From Drosophila persimilis (taxonomy: Eukaryota; Arthropoda; Insecta; Diptera; Drosophilidae), in contig NW_020825706.1 in the NCBI RefSeq assembly GCF_003286085.1, positions 124,001 through 188,000 of the forward strand: DNA of 64,000 nucleotides. The letters are read 5' to 3'. How positions within the stretch are numbered: position 1 is the first letter of the stretch; the number at the start of each line of letters is the position of its first letter. The translations under genes and the position numbers were made by a program. This document shows positions 25,172 through 37,866 of the stretch, piece after piece. The notes under the pieces were generated by a model. The model was not told where the DNA came from. It searched no databases and worked only from the letters and a program-made list of their open reading frames with translations.

Positions 25172-28100
25172 TTTAGCAACAAACTAAAACAAAGAAGAAA
25201 GAGGGCGAAAAAATCGATAAAAAATCGAAATATAAATCGAAACTCTGTATAAAACAAAAGAAATGAGAGAACAAAGAAATTCCAATTAAAAGTTTGATGG
25301 CAGCTGAACAAAAAAGAAAAACAAAAGAAAATAGTAGCGTAGGAATAACGGGAAAAGAAAAGGAAAAATCACTGCAAGTCCAAAAAATATATACTAAAAT
25401 TTTTGTAGTTAAATTTAAATGTAAGCGTAGTTTTACAACAAAACCAACACACAGACAAGCACACACCCACACACACACACAGACAGATGCATATTTGTAG
25501 CCGTGTTGGTCGGAGGATAACAGAAAAGAAAGGTTGTTCTATTTTTTGTATTTATTGTGTTGCCAAGGGACGGACGCACAAAGCAACATTTTGTTTGTAT
25601 TATTTTCTTAGCAATTTCTACACACACACACACACGCACACGCACACACATCTATTATACAAAACAACAAAATATACGAGTCTAGTATATATTTTATTAT
25701 AAGATTTTAGTTCAAATTTATTTGATTGTTTTACACTTTACATTGTTTTATTGTAATTCTTTTTTACATTTTGTTTAGTTTTGAGTTTTGTTTTTTTTTT
25801 TTAGTTTTTTTTTGTTTTGCCTGTGCACAGTTTTTTTGGCCGCTGCCTGATCTGATCTGATCTGTCTGTATATAGATAGTTTATCTGTTAACAACATGCA
25901 TTATTTCAGATATTGCCAAGCCAGGAAAGTAGTTTTGCAACACAACTGTACGCCACAGCTTTTCCAGCTTATGCTTTTCCGCCTTTCCTTGTATTTTGAG
26001 TATTTTTTTCGTAGCGAGCAGAGAACAACCACATCAGCAGTTTAGAGTTCATAGTAAAAGACTGTTTCTTAAAATTAAAAAATTAAAAACAAAAACAATT
26101 AACTAACAAAAGGTCTTGGAACAGGGGAAAAGATAAACCAAAACTAATGTTTCTAGTATTTAAGGCGAAACCAACCATTTTTGTAATACGAAAAGAAAAA
26201 AACAGAGAAAAAGTCATCAACAAAATACAAAAAAAAATTAAGAATTAAATGCTAAGGGTGGTAGGGGGAATATGAAACGTAGGCAAGCAAGCGATAAATA
26301 AAAAAAAAATAAAATAAACCAATAAGAAATTTAAATATAACTATAAATATACTTAAACGATTTATACAAAACAAGTTCCTGCAGTTTTCAACAAAGTTGC
26401 AACATGACACAGAATCTTTGGCTCTTCTTCGCCAAGTCATCAAAAGAATACTTAATAATATAATTTAACAAACGAATAAATTTATGTTTTATCCACACAC
26501 GAACACAGAAAACACACACACCCACACACAGACACATATCTTTGTTACAAATTTGTTGCTTAATTAAATCGTATATTAAACACAAATCAAAAGGCAACGC
26601 GAGTGCAATAATTATATATAATTCTCTCTTAAGCCACAGACAAAAACCCCACCCAAAAAGGGGTTCTTCCGTTTTTTGTTCTTAACGAAAAAAAACACAT
26701 ATCATTTATTAGGTTCGGTACAAAACATAGTTTACTTAACAGAAATTCTACTAAATATTTACCTGATTTCCATGGTCTTTGCATTTTTCATGAATTTTTT
26801 GTATGAATAATCATATCGTAAACCGCACAATAAACATTAAACATTAAACCTTAAACAATATCAAATGTTAATTTAATAGAAAAGTAAAGAATAACTCTTT
26901 TGTTGTTGTTGTAATTAGCAAAAAAACCCACAAACACAGACAGGTTTTACATAGAAATATACATAGATGAAACTAAAGAAAAGAACTAGCATTTCTCTCT
27001 CTCTCTCTCTCAACGAACAGAATACTTAGTAGTTGAAACAATCTTTTATTCTTCAAGCATACATACTATACTTACTATACTTAAAGAAATATTAACCGAA
27101 ATCCGAATAAACATGCAATATACATAGATTTCCATTTCCAAAAACCGAAAACCGATAACCGAAATCTTTCGTTGAGAAATCACACACGACATTTCGCTCC
27201 ATACGAATATTCTCGGTTCTGTTCTTTTCTTTTCTAAACACACACACGATGGATAGTACTTATTTATCTTCAAGAAGGGAAAATGGGCGCGGAGACAAGT
27301 AATTAGCAGAAGAAAAAGCCAAATTAATATTTAAGCCTATACTAAAACGAACAATTCAAAGGAGAAAATTACAAAAAAAAAAAATACAAATAAAAATAAT
27401 AACTGGTACTAGGGCCTGGGGTAGCAATTAGCAATAACTTTAAACATCTAAAGAACGAAATTGTAAAATAACATTGGAACAAAAGCCGAACTAAATTAAT
27501 GCTTAAACGAAAAATGAAATTAAAAACTTTTATAATTGTAAAGAAAAAGTGAAAACGAAAATGAAATTGAAATTGAAATTGAGAATGCCATTCGCGCCAT
27601 TCGAAAAACTCAACCAATTTTTTATGTATGTTTGTGTATATATCTATCTATATAATATATATATATATCTACTATATGAGTAATTAATAAATGCATTGAA
27701 AACATATAAAAAACAAAAAATTATAAGAAAAGTAACACAAAACTGAAGCAAATTTATTATCCAACAAAAAGTTCAGTTCAAGCAAGCGAAACATGCTCAG
27801 AAAAACAGCAATCCAGTCTTACGAGGAGGTTCATTTCAGTCCTTTACATACCGAGTACCGAGTACTCCTCGTCCAAGCCCTCGAGCTTCGACTGCATTTC
27901 AGAAATACAATACTTTCCCTTGAGAATTTGCGAATTGACTGAACGACAAGGTGAGTTTTCGCACAACAACAAATTTTCCTCCATCCTCTAAGTATTCTTG
28001 ATTTTGTTTTTCGTTCACTCTTTTTTTGGATCTAAACGGAAAGTGAAGTCCGACATTAACCCACCTGCTAATTCGTTTATTTCGTTACCGTTAACCTCCT

Positions 28101-28685
28101 ACTTAACACTGTTTCACTCTCTCACTCTCAACTCCATACGTTCATGAGTAGCTTTCCAACACTGGTCTGGTCTGGTCTGGTCTGGTCTGGTCCTGGTTGT
28201 GGTCGTGGTACAGTACACACAGTACACAAAACATATATCGTACACCTGCGCACACTGCCTCCCTTCCCGCTAATTTTCGAGCATGTTTTTATCGGACTGA
28301 ACGCTTGCTTTAACTGCAATACATTTTTTGAATTTTTTGTTGTTAATAATAGATGTGTTTCAGAGCCAGATATTTCCATTCGAAAGGTTCCACCAAAAAC
28401 AATCTCCAATACAGAAAGTTCTCTTTTGTTGCTGCCTCGTATTGTGCCTACACATTTATATTCTATAACCATAATCTATATCTCTCTGCGTTTCTCTCCT
28501 TTGAAGCTCGGTTAAATCGTGGTTTAGCCGAGCTTCCATGTTCTCATTCTCTTTTCTGCTAACCAACTAATTCTTTTCTTTTCCATTAATCACTGTCTCT
28601 GAGGTAAATTCATCTCCTAGATCAGCCAGAACTTGAACTGATACTAATGTGTGCTTGTTCGTTCTCTCCCTCCCATTTTCCATAG
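25172..28685 (+). other. Long 3'UTR of one Fur1 form and intron of the other
   Basis: From 25,172 to about 27,730 the sequence is strongly A-rich on the plus strand, with many AAACAAA and AATAAA motifs, a CA run near 25,620 and no coding potential. That is typical of a long fly 3'UTR. AATAAA near 27,687 precedes a change to more mixed composition and is my best guess for the 3' end. For the cysteine-rich isoform the whole stretch from 25,062 to 28,685 is intron. Confidence 0.55.
28162..28191. repeat. CTGGT pentanucleotide microsatellite
   Basis: Six CTGGT units inside the last Fur1 intron. Confidence 0.9.
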
Positions 28686-29473
28686 AGTGCAAGGATCCGG
28701 CGTACATCTACGAGGGCCTCTGCTACGACCAGTGTCCAAGGCATACCTATTCCCATGACGATGCACAGGATCAGGACGATCAACTGGAAGATGCCAGCAC
28801 GGAGGCCAGTCCCAGCACCTTCAGCACAGATCACCCCAACATTTCCAACAGCATAGACGACAAGCTGGATCCTCTGCAGGCGGAGGACCGTCGTCGTCGT
28901 CGCCGGCGCAACTCCCCGCTCATTACCCCACTGTTGGTGGCACAGAGTCGGATGTGTGCCGTGTGCCACAAGAGCTGCCTGGCCTGCTACGGGCCCCTGG
29001 CCTCCCAGTGCAGCACCTGTGCCCCGGGCAGTCAGCTGCGAAAGACCCTCAACGAGACCTTCTGCTATGCCTATGTGGTGCGCAGCACGGGCATGGCCAC
29101 TGTCGTGGAATTCTCCGAGGATGGGAGCCACGAGCAGGCATTGAAATACATGACGGGAACAACGGTGCTGCTCCTCATTGTCCTGGTTTTCACCCTCGTG
29201 GGTGCGGCCGTGGCCGGAGGCATTGTCTACAGCCGTCGCGCATCAGCGGCGCGTTCCAGTGAACTATACTCGCGGGTGGCCCTAATGGCCGACGACGACA
29301 GTGACGAGGAGCACGAAGACGAGCTCTTCAGGACTCACATATTAGCTAATACCAAGGATGTAATCGAGTATCGGGACGAAATACAGCCCGAGAAGGCGCC
29401 ACCCGAAGAGGTTTTCGAGGCAGAAGACAATGACGATGATGATCAGGGGGAAAGCAACCACCTGGCACCCTAG
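28686..29473 (+). CDS. Fur1: Fur1 alternative last exon: cysteine-rich region, membrane span and acidic tail
   Basis: The acceptor CCATAG ends at 28,685. The exon is in phase with a donor at 25,062 (TTAG then GTTTGT) that lies inside the codons of the other ending, so splicing joins RKCL to ECKDPAYIYEG. The exon encodes furin-type cysteine-rich modules (GLCYDQCP, then MCAVCHKSCLACYG and CSTCAPGS), a hydrophobic span (TVLLLIVLVFTLVGAAVAGG) and a cytoplasmic tail with the acidic cluster DDDSDEEHEDE. This matches the known Dfurin1-CRR form. In mammalian furin, acidic tail clusters of this kind control trans-Golgi retrieval. The stop TAG is at 29,471. Confidence 0.92.
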
Positions 29474-30175
29474 ATACGAGTAAACATATTTATTTGTCTG
29501 TAGACCTCATCTGCATTTAGCTCCTTCTAGCCAACAGCCCAACCATTATACCACCAGATCATAAATTGGTGAATTCTCGCCCGGGTTCACCATTTTGGTT
29601 AATATTTTGTTACATTTTACACACTATTACACATTGTTATACGTATAAACCAAACCCCGAAAATAGATTAAAAAGTATTAAAACAAACGAAAATAAATAA
29701 ATATATATTTAAATGGAAAATGCTTTTCTTTGTTGGAAACTACTAGATAATTGATACTTCTGTAATATTGCGAAATACAATATAATAGATTAATACTTTT
29801 ATTGTTATCCCAAGTGTTTAACGTCCTTCAAAATCTCAAAAAGTTAGCTCGAGTTAGTCACTTGTTGATTACAACAGTTCAGTGCCTATCTATATCTCTT
29901 CTCTAGCGAACCGGCAACTGCAATCACAGCACTGAAAGCCATCAATTAAGTAATGGGAAAAATACAAACACCTACGTAAGGAATTTCTATCATTCTAGTA
30001 GTAGATGTTAGGGCTTATCAGGCGCAGGTTATCACTGGTGTTTTTCTCAAGTGTTCCCACACTGGAAGCGCTATTGTGACACTGGTCAAGAGTTTTATTT
30101 GTATACGGCTCTGGCAGCCTGGTTTCACGCAAAATCTCGATCGATTTGGGTTCCTTATCACACGGCTATAATAGG
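29474..30175 (+). other. Fur1 3'UTR and upstream region of the glycosidase gene
   Basis: AATAAA at about 29,692 to 29,697 is a good end signal for the cysteine-rich Fur1 transcript. The rest is AT-rich spacer. TGATAA-type GATA sites lie at 30,014 (CTTATCA), 30,029 (TTATCA) and 30,154 (CTTATCA), just upstream of the glycosidase promoter. Confidence 0.6.
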
Positions 30176-30213
30176 CATAAAAACTCCCACCTGCGCTGCC
30201 TGCCCGTCAGTCG
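30176..30213 (+). promoter_or_regulatory. TATA-like box and initiator of the tobi-like gene
   Basis: CATAAAAA at 30,176-30,183 is followed about 31 bases later by a textbook fly initiator TCAGTCG at 30,207-30,213. That places the start at A 30,209 and leaves a 5'UTR of only 30 nt before the ATG at 30,239. Confidence 0.7.
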
Positions 30214-30238
30214 TTCCCAGTGAGACCTACCTTTCAGA

Positions 30239-32278
30239 ATGCACACGAAACTCTTGCTGCTTTTGGTGGCAGCCGGCTGCTGCCTCTGGAGTGTGGCCAG
30301 TGCCTGCCAGAGCATCGAACAGCGTTACAAATTCGCCAACAGCAACATCTACGTGCGGCTGCGACGCGGCGATAAGCTCCAGTACGAGCTGATGAGGGGC
30401 GACAAGAGCCTGCAGACAGTGACCTTCGACAACTTTGCCACGACCAACAATCTGGTGGAGTCGGAAAACGGCGGCTACAAGATCACCGATGGCACCAACA
30501 CCATCGAATTCACGTTGGTCAAGAGCGGCGTGGTCACGGGCACTGGCAGTGATGTAACCCATGTGCGAGTGGCCCGCGATCAGGTGCTGCAGGGTCAGCA
30601 GCCCAGGGATTGCTTCTCCCTGAACACAGGAGTCACCCATTGGTTCAGCGGACCCGAGCAGAAGCAGCACTACTGGCCCGTGGAGCGTCAGAACCACACC
30701 AACTACTCGTATCTACCCAAGGAGCTGGACAACTTCGGTGTGGGAGAGCGCTACTGGCTGAACAGCGACGGAGTCTTCCTGTACGTGGAGAACAACACGC
30801 CGCTCTTCATCGACCAGAACTCTGCGGGCTACGAGGGCAAGCTGTGCTTCAGTGCGATCAGTGCCCTGCCCTACGATCCGCGTGTCACCTCAGCGAAGTT
30901 CGTCTACCATGTGGCAGTGGCCAAGGATGCCAAGGCTGCGCACAAGTATGCGGTGAAGACTTTCTTGGGACAGCCCACAGGACACCCCGATGAACGGATG
31001 GTACGGCATCCGGTTTGGTCCACCTGGGCCCTGTACAAGGCAGAAGTCGACGACGGCGTCATTCGCGACTTTGCCCAGCAGATCCTCGACAATGGCTTCG
31101 AGAACAGCCAACTGGAGATCGATGACGATTGGGAGGACTGCTACGGTGCTCTCACTTTCCGAAAGAACAAGTTCCCGGAGACCAAGAACCTCACCGATGA
31201 TCTGAAAGCACTGGGCTTCCGTGTGACCCTGTGGATCCATCCCTTCATCAACAACAATTGCACGGCGATCTATGAAGAGGCCAAGGGTCTGGGCTACCTG
31301 GTGCTCGACCACGACGGAAGCTCGGACACACAGTGGTGGAACAGCAAGGCCAAGGATGCTGCCATTCTGGACTTTACCAAGTCTGAGGTCCGAGAGTGGT
31401 TCACTAATCGCTTGAAGCGGCTGCAGGATGAGGAGGGCATTGACAGCTTCAAGTTCGATGCCGGAGAGATCACCTGGCTGCCCAGTGATCCCGTGCTGCA
31501 GGGCGACGGCTCAATGGTGACTCCTCTGCAGGCCGTTGGCGACTATGTCCGGACGGTGGCTGCCTTCGGCGACATGGTTGAGGTTCGCTCCGCCCAAAAC
31601 ACCCAGGACCTGCCCATCTTTGTGCGCATTGTGGACAAGGACTCCGAATGGGGCTGGAACAATGGCCTGATCACGCTGATCACCTCGATGCTGCAGATGA
31701 ACCTGAACGGCTATCCCTTTGTCCTTCCCGACATGATTGGCGGCAATGGCTACTACGAGAGGCCGCCCAACAAGGAGCTTTTCCTGCGCTGGCTTCAGGC
31801 CAATGTCTTCATGCCCGCCCTCCAGTATTCCTTTGTGCCGTGGAACTTTGACGACGAGACCATCGCGATCAGCAAAAACCACACCAAACTGCACGCTGAC
31901 TACACTCCTTACATCATGAAGTTGTTCAAGCGGGCAGTGGAGACTGGCGAACCGGTGAACCCACCACTCTGGTGGATTGCCCCGAACGATTCGGTAGCTC
32001 AAGGAATCTACGATCGTGAGTAGTAGCTTTCTAGTCAAAGATATCTTGTCCTTAACACCTGTATCTCTCTCTCCGCAGAGTTCCTTCTTGGCGATGATAT
32101 CATTGCTGCTCCTGTGGTGCTTGAGGGTGCCACCAAACGGGATGTGTACCTGCCAGAAGGTGAATGGAAGAACGGCAATGGCGATGAGGTGTACAGCGGT
32201 CCCATCTGGATCATGGACTACCCTGCCCCATTGGACACACTGCCCTACTTTGTGCGTGTGGGATTCGAGATGAACTAA
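30239..32278 (+). CDS. tobi: Secreted glycoside hydrolase family 31 alpha-glucosidase, tobi-like
   Basis: The predicted protein has 658 residues from two exons, 30,239-32,015 and 32,079-32,278, joined through Y-D-Q-F. It starts with a signal peptide (MHTKLLLLLVAAGCCLWSVASA). Family-31 features are clear: HPVWSTWALYK, the nucleophile aspartate in FKFDAGE, a probable acid/base aspartate in VRIVDKDSEWGW, PFVLPDMIGG, LLGDDIIAAPV, and a short C-terminal beta domain ending in YFVRVGFEMN. It resembles the MYORG/KIAA1161 branch, to which Drosophila target of brain insulin belongs. That gene encodes an alpha-glucosidase whose transcription responds to insulin-like peptides and adipokinetic hormone. 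The fly assignment rests on family resemblance and on its closeness to Fur1, which I recall as conserved. Several NxS/T sites fit secretion. It converges on the CEP120-like gene. Confidence 0.85.
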
Positions 32279-32304
32279 AGTCAATTTTATAAATAATCTT
32301 AAAT

Positions 32305-32310
32305 TTTATT
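32305..32310 (-). terminator. Poly(A) signal for the CEP120-like gene
   Basis: AATAAA on the minus strand, 94 bases beyond the stop at 32,404. It lies inside the 3'UTR of the convergent glycosidase gene. Confidence 0.6.
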
Positions 32311-32338
32311 ACTCTAACAAACAAATATAAACAGTGAA

Positions 32339-32344
32339 AATAAA
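32339..32344 (+). terminator. Poly(A) signal for the tobi-like gene
   Basis: AATAAA 60 bases past the stop codon. It lies closer to the CEP120-like coding end than that gene's own signal, so the two transcripts should overlap tail to tail. Confidence 0.6.
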
Positions 32345-32403
32345 CTAAAAATTGATACTGTTAATTTGGTAAAAGAACAGACAGTCACAGGCACGGTCAC
32401 AGT

Positions 32404-35400
32404 TCATAAATCGATGGAATTATCGGACGCATATTCCCTGGATCCGGATATGGAGTTAACCTGGAAACTGGGTGGCCCATTGATGTGGCGCAGGTATCCA
32501 TATTCCTCCTCAAACTCTTGCATATTCTTTGTTAGAACATTCTTCAGATCAAACGAACTGCAATGAGACTTGGTTAATATTGATTGGGCTTTGAATACGT
32601 TTAAGACCTACCATTCGTCGATGAACCCGACCTCTCTTTTCACATTCTTCTCGTACATAGCCAGTTTCAGGTCCCGGACTTGCTTGACCGAGCGACGCCA
32701 TTGCTTCTTGTAGCGATCCTTCTCCTTGGACAGCTCCACATATCGATCGTTCTGGGAGCGCAGTTCCTTGAGTATGTGACTGAGTTCTCTGTCATCGGGT
32801 CCCTTTCCCTGGTCGTGCAGCTTGTGGATCTGCATCTCCATCTGGAAGATGCGCTCCTTGAGCTTCGTCTTCTCAATCGCCAGCTGCTTGTTCTCTTGTT
32901 GCATTTCCTGACTACGCTTATCAAAGAGCTGCACCTGCTCCTCGATATCTCTCTTCAGCGTGCATATGTGCTGCTCCAGTTCGTTCAACTTTGCCTCGTA
33001 ATCGATGCTAGTGTCCTTACTCGCCTGGTTGCTGGCCAAAGTCTCATCGAGAGTAGTGTTCCGGCTTAGCTCTTGGTATTCCATTTTCTCCAGTTCATTC
33101 TTGTACTGCTGCTCCTTGCCCGCTAGCTCCTCCTCAAAGAGCCTAATCTGATGCTGGCGCCAGGACTTTAACTTCTCACCAAAGTCTTTAGGGCTTAAAC
33201 ATTCCACAGCGCTCATAAAAGACGTCCGTTCGGGTAACTTGAGGGTACTGTCTTCCCTTAGACATTTATTGGATGATGTCTTCTCATCCGCTAAAAGATC
33301 ATCTGATTTCTGGTTAATCACGGGCTTTGACCTCTTTTTAACGACTTTCTTCTTGGGCTTATCTTGAACTTGAACTTCCCTCTGCTCCGATGGTTCCACA
33401 ACTACAACAGGTATTTTCTTCCTCGATTTCTTTTTCAAGGGCTTATCTGGTACCTCATTTGACGTTTCGTGGTCGATCTTTTCTTCCTGGATTGTGGTCT
33501 TGGATGCCTTCATTTTCTTGATCATCCGCTTTATACGCTGCTCGCTTGCTTGAGAGCTTATGACTTGTAAAGAGCTCTCAGAACTCACAATTGAGAGTGA
33601 GTGCTCTGACGACTCCACTGGCAGTACAGACTTCTTTTTTTTCGCATTATCAACATGCTCTTTCACCTCCACATTGTCAGAGTCGGGATCCTTTTGAACT
33701 CTCACTTTACTCGACCTTGCTTTTCTGAGTTTCTTTTTCGATTCCACTAACTTTGGCTGCTCCAAGGCCGCTTGATCCTCTTGCAGAACCTTGCGGAGCT
33801 CGGCCTGGCATGTCTGTTCCAGGAACTTTTCAGTTTCGTCCAGGGCCTGCGCCTGTATCTTGTTCACCTCGACCCAACGTGCCCGCAGGCTGAGCTCAGT
33901 CGTGGACATTTTACCCTTCGTTGGGGCCCTTGGCTTTGCTGGGACTTTCTCCTGGTTGGACTCTGGTTCCTCGGAAGGCCGCACCTTGAATTTCGACTTG
34001 CGTTTACCATGCTGCACATTGAACACCTCACACACCGAGGCACTACTGATATCCAAGTCGCTGTGCTTTACTTTAACGCTGAATGTCTTTTGCGGACTCT
34101 CCATCGAGGTGGCATAATCCTCTGACCAAACTGACTCTATGCTAGCTGCCGTTTCATCAATACTTTCCTGCACGAATCGTTTCTGTCCTGAGGAGACTCT
34201 TCGATCATACGTTTCTTTGCTGTGTGATTGGTTGATGGACAGGACAGACCTTTGTTTGGACGATGGAAGTTTCGTTCTCGAGGCCTTCTTCAGATGTTTT
34301 CTGCGCACCCGAAGATCAGGTTGATCAATAGAGTCGGAGCATGGAGTTGAATCTGATTCAGAGAGATCCTCAGCAGGTACTTTGTCCATCTTTGTTGATT
34401 TTCTCAAGTTTTGTTGGCTTCTGTTTTCGAAAATCTCGACACTCTTTGAAAGCTTTTCTACCTCCTGTCCCAGCAGCTTAGTCAACTGCTCCATGGAGGG
34501 AGCTTGTTCTGACTCCTTGCCAGGCTTAATGTCTGTCGCCTCTGCATTTATTTTAGGTCTTTTGGGTGGAACTAACGACTGGTCAGCTCTTTCGGATTCC
34601 TTTCTTTCTACATTTTTCGAAGCCTTTGCCCTTTCCTTTCCTTCCCCTATGAGCTCCTCCTTGGGCACTTCGCTGTTCTGATCTTTTGATATGTCATTAT
34701 TGAATTTTTGATTGCCGTATATGGCTAGACATTCAGTAGCATTGGAAACATTGGAGTATTGAAATGTTGGGCTGCTGCTAATCTTCTTCGGTTCTATTGA
34801 TTTTCGCAAGATTTTCGTTGAGGAATGCCTTCTGACCACACACACCTCCTCGATGTCTTGCTCGAATTCAGTTTGGGTAGACTTCTTTCGGCGCTGAAGG
34901 TCCTTGCTCGTGTAAGCAGACTCCCCGGAGTTCTGCGCATCGGTCGAGGGCATAATTGCATTCGATGGAGCATCTGTTGCCTCAGCGACCACATTAGGAC
35001 TGGCATTTTCATCCTTCGGATGTTTGGATTCACTCTGCCGTTCTTTTGAAAGCGCAGAAGGGTCTGGCGGCCGATCGTGCTTCAACTCCTCCAAAGCGCA
35101 GGTCGGGCGCGAGTAGATGGCCTTGAGCTCCACACTAAACGCGTACTCCATCTGCGGCTTCAAGTCCCTAGAGCTGTCCATGCGCCCAAAGCGGTTGAAG
35201 GTGAAGCAGCCATTGCGCACAAATTTCCGGTTATCAAAGAAGTAGCTATCCGCCGGCAGCAGCTTGCCAAAGTCCATGCGGTAGTTGGCTGAGGCGGAGA
35301 GTTCATGGTAAGTAGGGATTGGAGGGGCTAAGATATCCCAGTACTCACCAATGGCCGTTCCATTCAAGTACATATTGATGGGTAAGTAGAATATCCGCTG

Positions 35401-36461
35401 GAAGTAGAGACGGATGCTGCGCAGGGAGGATTTGAAGCGGAGTCCCAGCACATCGTTCAGGATGTAGGCATCGGAGTCGTTGGGCTTCAGCTCAATGCTG
35501 GTCACATTTCCAACGAAATCGAACACGAGGGTAACTGATTTGGTTGTTTGCTTGCCGTGGCTGAGGGACTTGACCAGTTTGGCCAGGTTTTTGAGCGTCT
35601 TGAACTGCAGCACCACCTCGATGATGTCGCAATCGATCAGTGGATCATTGCCCACCTGCAGCAGACCCAGTTGCACGAGTGATTGCACGTATACATTGGC
35701 CTGTGACTGCAGCATGCTGGCAGTGATCGAGTGACCTGGTGACTGTAGTGGCCCAGTGGGATTGGTTGTCCCCTTGCTCTGAAATGGGAACCAGAAAGGG
35801 TACATTTTAGCACGGAAAGCCATAGGAGGGGAGGGATGGCGTCCGCTTACATGGGAAACCTGCATCAGATGCTCAAAGTCCTCGTTGTGCAGAATGGACT
35901 TCTTGATGATGGCCAGCAGGAGCAGCACCTCGGGCTTGTGGGAACGGAACTGGGTGTTGATGCAGATCAGCTTGTGCCAGAACATCTTCAGGTGCAGCGA
36001 GTTGCTGTTGCCCGACGAGGCAATGACGGGGAGTCCTCGCACGGGCAGCAGCACAGTTCCAATGGCCTTGCGCTGCAAGTGTTTGCTGCAGGTGAAAAAG
36101 GTGAGCTTCACGGGTCGGTGGTCCGTCTTGATCCGCTTGATGGCCGCCATGTCGCACTCCCAGATGCAGTTGCTGTTGAAGATGATCGTCTCTGCCGTCG
36201 CCGAGGGCGTGCCCTCCACCTCAAAGTCCACCGTATTGAGGGCTGCGTTCATCATAATGGTCTCCCGCTCGCCATCGCGTCCATTAAAATTGATGGCTAA
36301 AACAATGGGAAAATAAACATAAGTTGGAGTAGTGCTCATCTGAGTACTTTGTATTTCCATTTACCCTCCACGACATGCAGCACCACGCAATAGACCTGAT
36401 CGTCCTTGTCTTTCGTATCACCTTCGGCCAGATACCGCGGCGTCTTGTTCCGATGGATCAT
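32404..36461 (-). CDS. CEP120-like centriole protein (C2 domains plus coiled coil)
   Basis: The predicted protein has 1,267 residues from five exons: 36,461-36,365, 36,296-35,851, 35,778-35,349, 35,288-32,612 and 32,557-32,404. All phases agree. Three of the introns are 54 to 72 nt, and the 72- and 60-nt introns are in frame, so reading straight through them is easy to mistake for protein. The N-terminus (QVYCVVLHVVEAINFNGRD) matches the start of a C2 fold, followed by a second globular part (RMDFGKLLPADSYFFDNRKFV). About 600 residues of Lys, Ser and Glu-rich disordered sequence come next. The C-terminal 250 residues form a strong heptad coiled coil (ELEQHICTLKRDIEEQVQLF, then LKERIFQMEMQIHKLHDQ). 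This order matches CEP120, which controls centriole length and procentriole assembly. The central insert is long compared with vertebrate CEP120. The family call is by pattern, not alignment. Confidence 0.62.
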
Positions 36462-37800
36462 CTTCTTTTGTAAGAATAACTGAATAATTTCAAAATACTA
36501 ATTCGCACAATTTGCAAAACAAAATTTAAACTTGGCGCCACCGCGTTCGTTGGTATTTAGCGTATGTGTGTGTGTTTCCGCGATACAGTTTGACTGAATC
36601 TGTTTTCACTTTGAGGCTCCTTTTTTGTTGATGTTTCCTTCCAGACAGACGGCCTTTTCGTTGACGTTTCGCCCGAGTGCACAGGACAAGCCTAGCCTGC
36701 TGGGACCGTTGCCATGGATATTATTTCAATTTCACAAGGTGTGTTAGGGCAACGGGGTTGCATTAACATGCGCACATAACATTAACATTAACTTAACATT
36801 TACTTTAACATTAACAGACATCGTGGAGCGCCACTGCGCCGCCATGTAGATGCCGTAGTTCCAAAGAAAAACGTCATGGCGCTATGTACGCTATGTAAAA
36901 TAGAAGGTGGGCTAGAAGATTCTCTGCTGTTTATGGGCCAATCTAGGCTTGCGATGGCTTCTTGTGATTTGATGGAGTCCTTAACAAGGATCAAGGATAT
37001 TTCGCAAGTCAGTCATATTCAGGCTTTTCAGCTACTTATAGTCCGATCAAGGTTTTCTATGGCTTATAAGGGCTTTGATGGAGTCCTTTACAAGAATCAA
37101 GGCAATTTTTCCATTCAAACATATGGATATTCCCTTGCCATTTCTGACCCGATGTGGACGGGATACGCTTTTTCATAATAGGAACATAATCATTCCAACC
37201 CAGATTGACATTAAGGACTATAAGGATTGATATCAAGGACAACGTGGATTCAGAGTAGATCGGAGAAATCCCCTTGACCCTTTGATGCGTAAAGCATAAT
37301 CGACATTTGGAAGTGTTCGCCGATCTGATCGTTCTCATGTTCTTGTATACCCAACATTTCGAATAGCTAAAATATATGATACCTATTACTGATAAGGCTA
37401 TAAAGGAAATCTGAGCGCGGCTAGAAATGAACCCAAAACAAACCATTCATTCCAATCAATTTCAATTGGAAATACTTGAGGAACGTTAATTCAATCAACA
37501 TTATTCAGATAACCCAAATGTGATCGCAAAATCTATAAATACAAGTGCTTGTAGTGGTTTTTGGCAATCTTGACGCGATTCCTCATAGCTTTCGACGTAT
37601 TTATGAATATTTTGCTATGCGTATCATAGAGATGCTTATCCGAGGCGGCCTATCGGGATCTGGAGTGTCGATTCTGCTACTGTTGACCGGGAGTACATCT
37701 GATATTATTATCAACAGAGCGTTATCATGCCAAGAGCCATTGTAAAACTCTCGAATCGAAATGATAAGGTATGTCGGACGGACAGGAGCAGAAGGCACAC
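36462..37800. other. Intergenic region between the CEP120-like and first LPMO genes
   Basis: No credible gene is visible. A diverged duplication of about 60 bp occurs at 36,949-37,010 and 37,049-37,110, sharing TTTGATGGAGTCCTT and AATCAAGG-type phrases. GATA motifs cluster toward the LPMO promoter: TGATAAG at 37,390 and 37,762, CTTATC at 37,635 and TTATCA at 37,722. Confidence 0.55.
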
Positions 37801-37801
37801 A

Positions 37802-37836
37802 TATAAAACATGGACCCGGCTCGGCAGGTGGCATTG
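37802..37836 (+). promoter_or_regulatory. TATA box and initiator of LPMO gene 1
   Basis: TATAAAA at 37,802-37,808 is followed about 31 bases later by an initiator-like GCATTGT around 37,831-37,837. The resulting 5'UTR is about 34 nt before the ATG at 37,867. Confidence 0.7.
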
Positions 37837-37866
37837 TGAAAGTGAAACCAAACGAAATTGAATACC

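Noticed and set aside
35289..35850. Treating the CEP120-like gene as one exon from 32,608 to 36,360
   Set aside because: The 60-nt and 72-nt segments have good donors and acceptors and merely happen to be in frame, so removing them is the more likely protein.
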